NCBI RefSeq assembly: GCF_009796765.1
Contig: NZ_CP047023.1
Coordinates: 1,905,501 to 1,969,500, forward strand
Direction of reading: 5' to 3'
Length of the DNA: 64,000 bases
Source: Paraglaciecola sp. L3A3
GTDB taxonomy: Bacteria; Pseudomonadota; Gammaproteobacteria; Enterobacterales; Alteromonadaceae
This document shows, one piece after another, positions 63,555-64,000 of this stretch. The position numbers were made by a program, and so were the translations under genes. The number at the start of each line of letters is the position of its first letter. The stretch's first letter is position 1. The notes under the pieces are model-generated. The model saw only the letters and a list, made by a program, of their open reading frames with translations. It was not told the origin of the DNA and did not search any database.

Positions 63555-64000
63555 ATGAATATTACAAATAAACCTTCTTTTACCCTTATTAATTTTATTT
63601 TTGTGTTGATATTCATTTTGGGTGTTTTGGTAAGTGGATTTATTTTTTATACCGGTGATCAGATTGTTGAAAACACTAGGGGCTTGATCACAAAAAAATT
63701 GCCGACTTATGATTTACTTCGTGAAATTAATAATAGTATTACTGAACAAGAACGTTTTTTATACGAGTATTATGCCACTGAAGATGAAATCAAGTTTTCA
63801 GAACATTACCTACAAATCAAACAAAAAACTCATAACTCATTAAGTGCTTTATTTGTCAAATTTGGCGCTATTGCGCCGCTAAAAACTACCCTTGAACAAT
63901 TGGCCACCCTTGACTTAATTAGCGAGCAGTTTGTAACTAATATCCATTCTCCAGAAACGAATTGGCAATTGGCCAGAAAACAACTTCAAAAAATCAGTCA
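63555..64000 (+). CDS. membrane sensor protein, N-terminal part (cut by window end)
   Basis: The frame from ATG 63555 is open to the last base, giving 148 codons. A membrane helix at about 10-35 (LINFIFVLIFILGVLVSGFIFYT) is followed by a helical periplasmic domain (NTRGLITKKLPTYDLLREINNSITEQERFLYEYY), the usual four-helix-bundle sensor start. Such N-termini occur in histidine kinases, chemoreceptors and GGDEF/EAL proteins; the output domain lies outside the window. It starts 78 bases after ffh. Confidence 0.6.
   Translation, partial: MNITNKPSFTLINFIFVLIFILGVLVSGFIFYTGDQIVENTRGLITKKLPTYDLLREINNSITEQERFLYEYYATEDEIKFSEHYLQIKQKTHNSLSALFVKFGAIAPLKTTLEQLATLDLISEQFVTNIHSPETNWQLARKQLQKIS

Overview
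The window is a stretch of chromosome from an AT-rich marine gammaproteobacterium, most probably of the Alteromonadales (Paraglaciecola/Glaciecola/Alteromonas-like). This rests on recognisable families and synteny: gapA beside a yeaD-type mutarotase, yfjD-ypjD-ffh, cysD/C/Q/N with an SLC13 permease, fadIJ, moxR-DUF58-BatA-BatB/C-BatD, DUF3379 anti-sigma factor, FlgO lipoproteins and several c-di-GMP proteins. I saw no rRNA, tRNA, CRISPR array or prophage.

Layout. 1-2146: end of a surface-polysaccharide type operon with three ATGA-overlapped genes (PEP-utilising phosphohistidine domain protein, class I amidotransferase-like hydrolase, nucleotidyltransferase). Their families and order match the Campylobacter phosphoramidate capsule pathway Cj1418-Cj1417-Cj1416. 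2253-4389: three tandem FlgO-domain lipoproteins. 4776-5522: outer-membrane beta-barrel protein. 5597-14777: central carbohydrate block, with gapA and a hexose-6-P mutarotase going left and malQ-glgB-glgX-msrB going right. Two HexR-like operators lie in the shared gapA/malQ promoter region. 14866-16114: a complete IS3-family element that has cut off a DUF523 gene and apparently removed its 3' part. 16372-22158: periplasmic solute-binding protein, a second long GAPDH, a zinc carboxypeptidase and a Na+/alanine-type symporter. 22237-26523: zinc-ribbon protein, YeaC, a DUF349 coiled-coil protein and an RluF-type pseudouridine synthase.

26689-37472: a GGDEF/EAL protein, a small basic protein, a methyltransferase, the sulfate-assimilation operon cysD-cysC-cysQ-cysN-SLC13 permease, and an EAL-HDOD protein. 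37716-46602: ElaA acetyltransferase, an ECF sigma/anti-sigma pair, and a six-gene MoxR/BatABCD-type operon, all but ElaA on the minus strand. 46986-50450: fadIJ fatty-acid oxidation operon with a FadR-like palindrome just upstream. 50606-51044: two very small genes, one encoding a 53-residue secreted peptide. 51359-55870: a 1503-residue propeller-Y_Y_Y-PAS-GGDEF-EAL receptor. 56077-64000: pitrilysin-family protease, SixA phosphatase, CNNM/CBS protein, YpjD, Ffh and a truncated membrane sensor.

How the genes work together: gapA, the mutarotase, malQ, glgB, glgX and the second GAPDH form a carbon-storage/lower-glycolysis set that could share HexR control. The cys operon imports sulfate and carries it to PAPS. 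FadIJ supply beta-oxidation. The c-di-GMP proteins and FlgO lipoproteins suggest a motile-to-sessile switching lifestyle on polysaccharide-rich marine surfaces.
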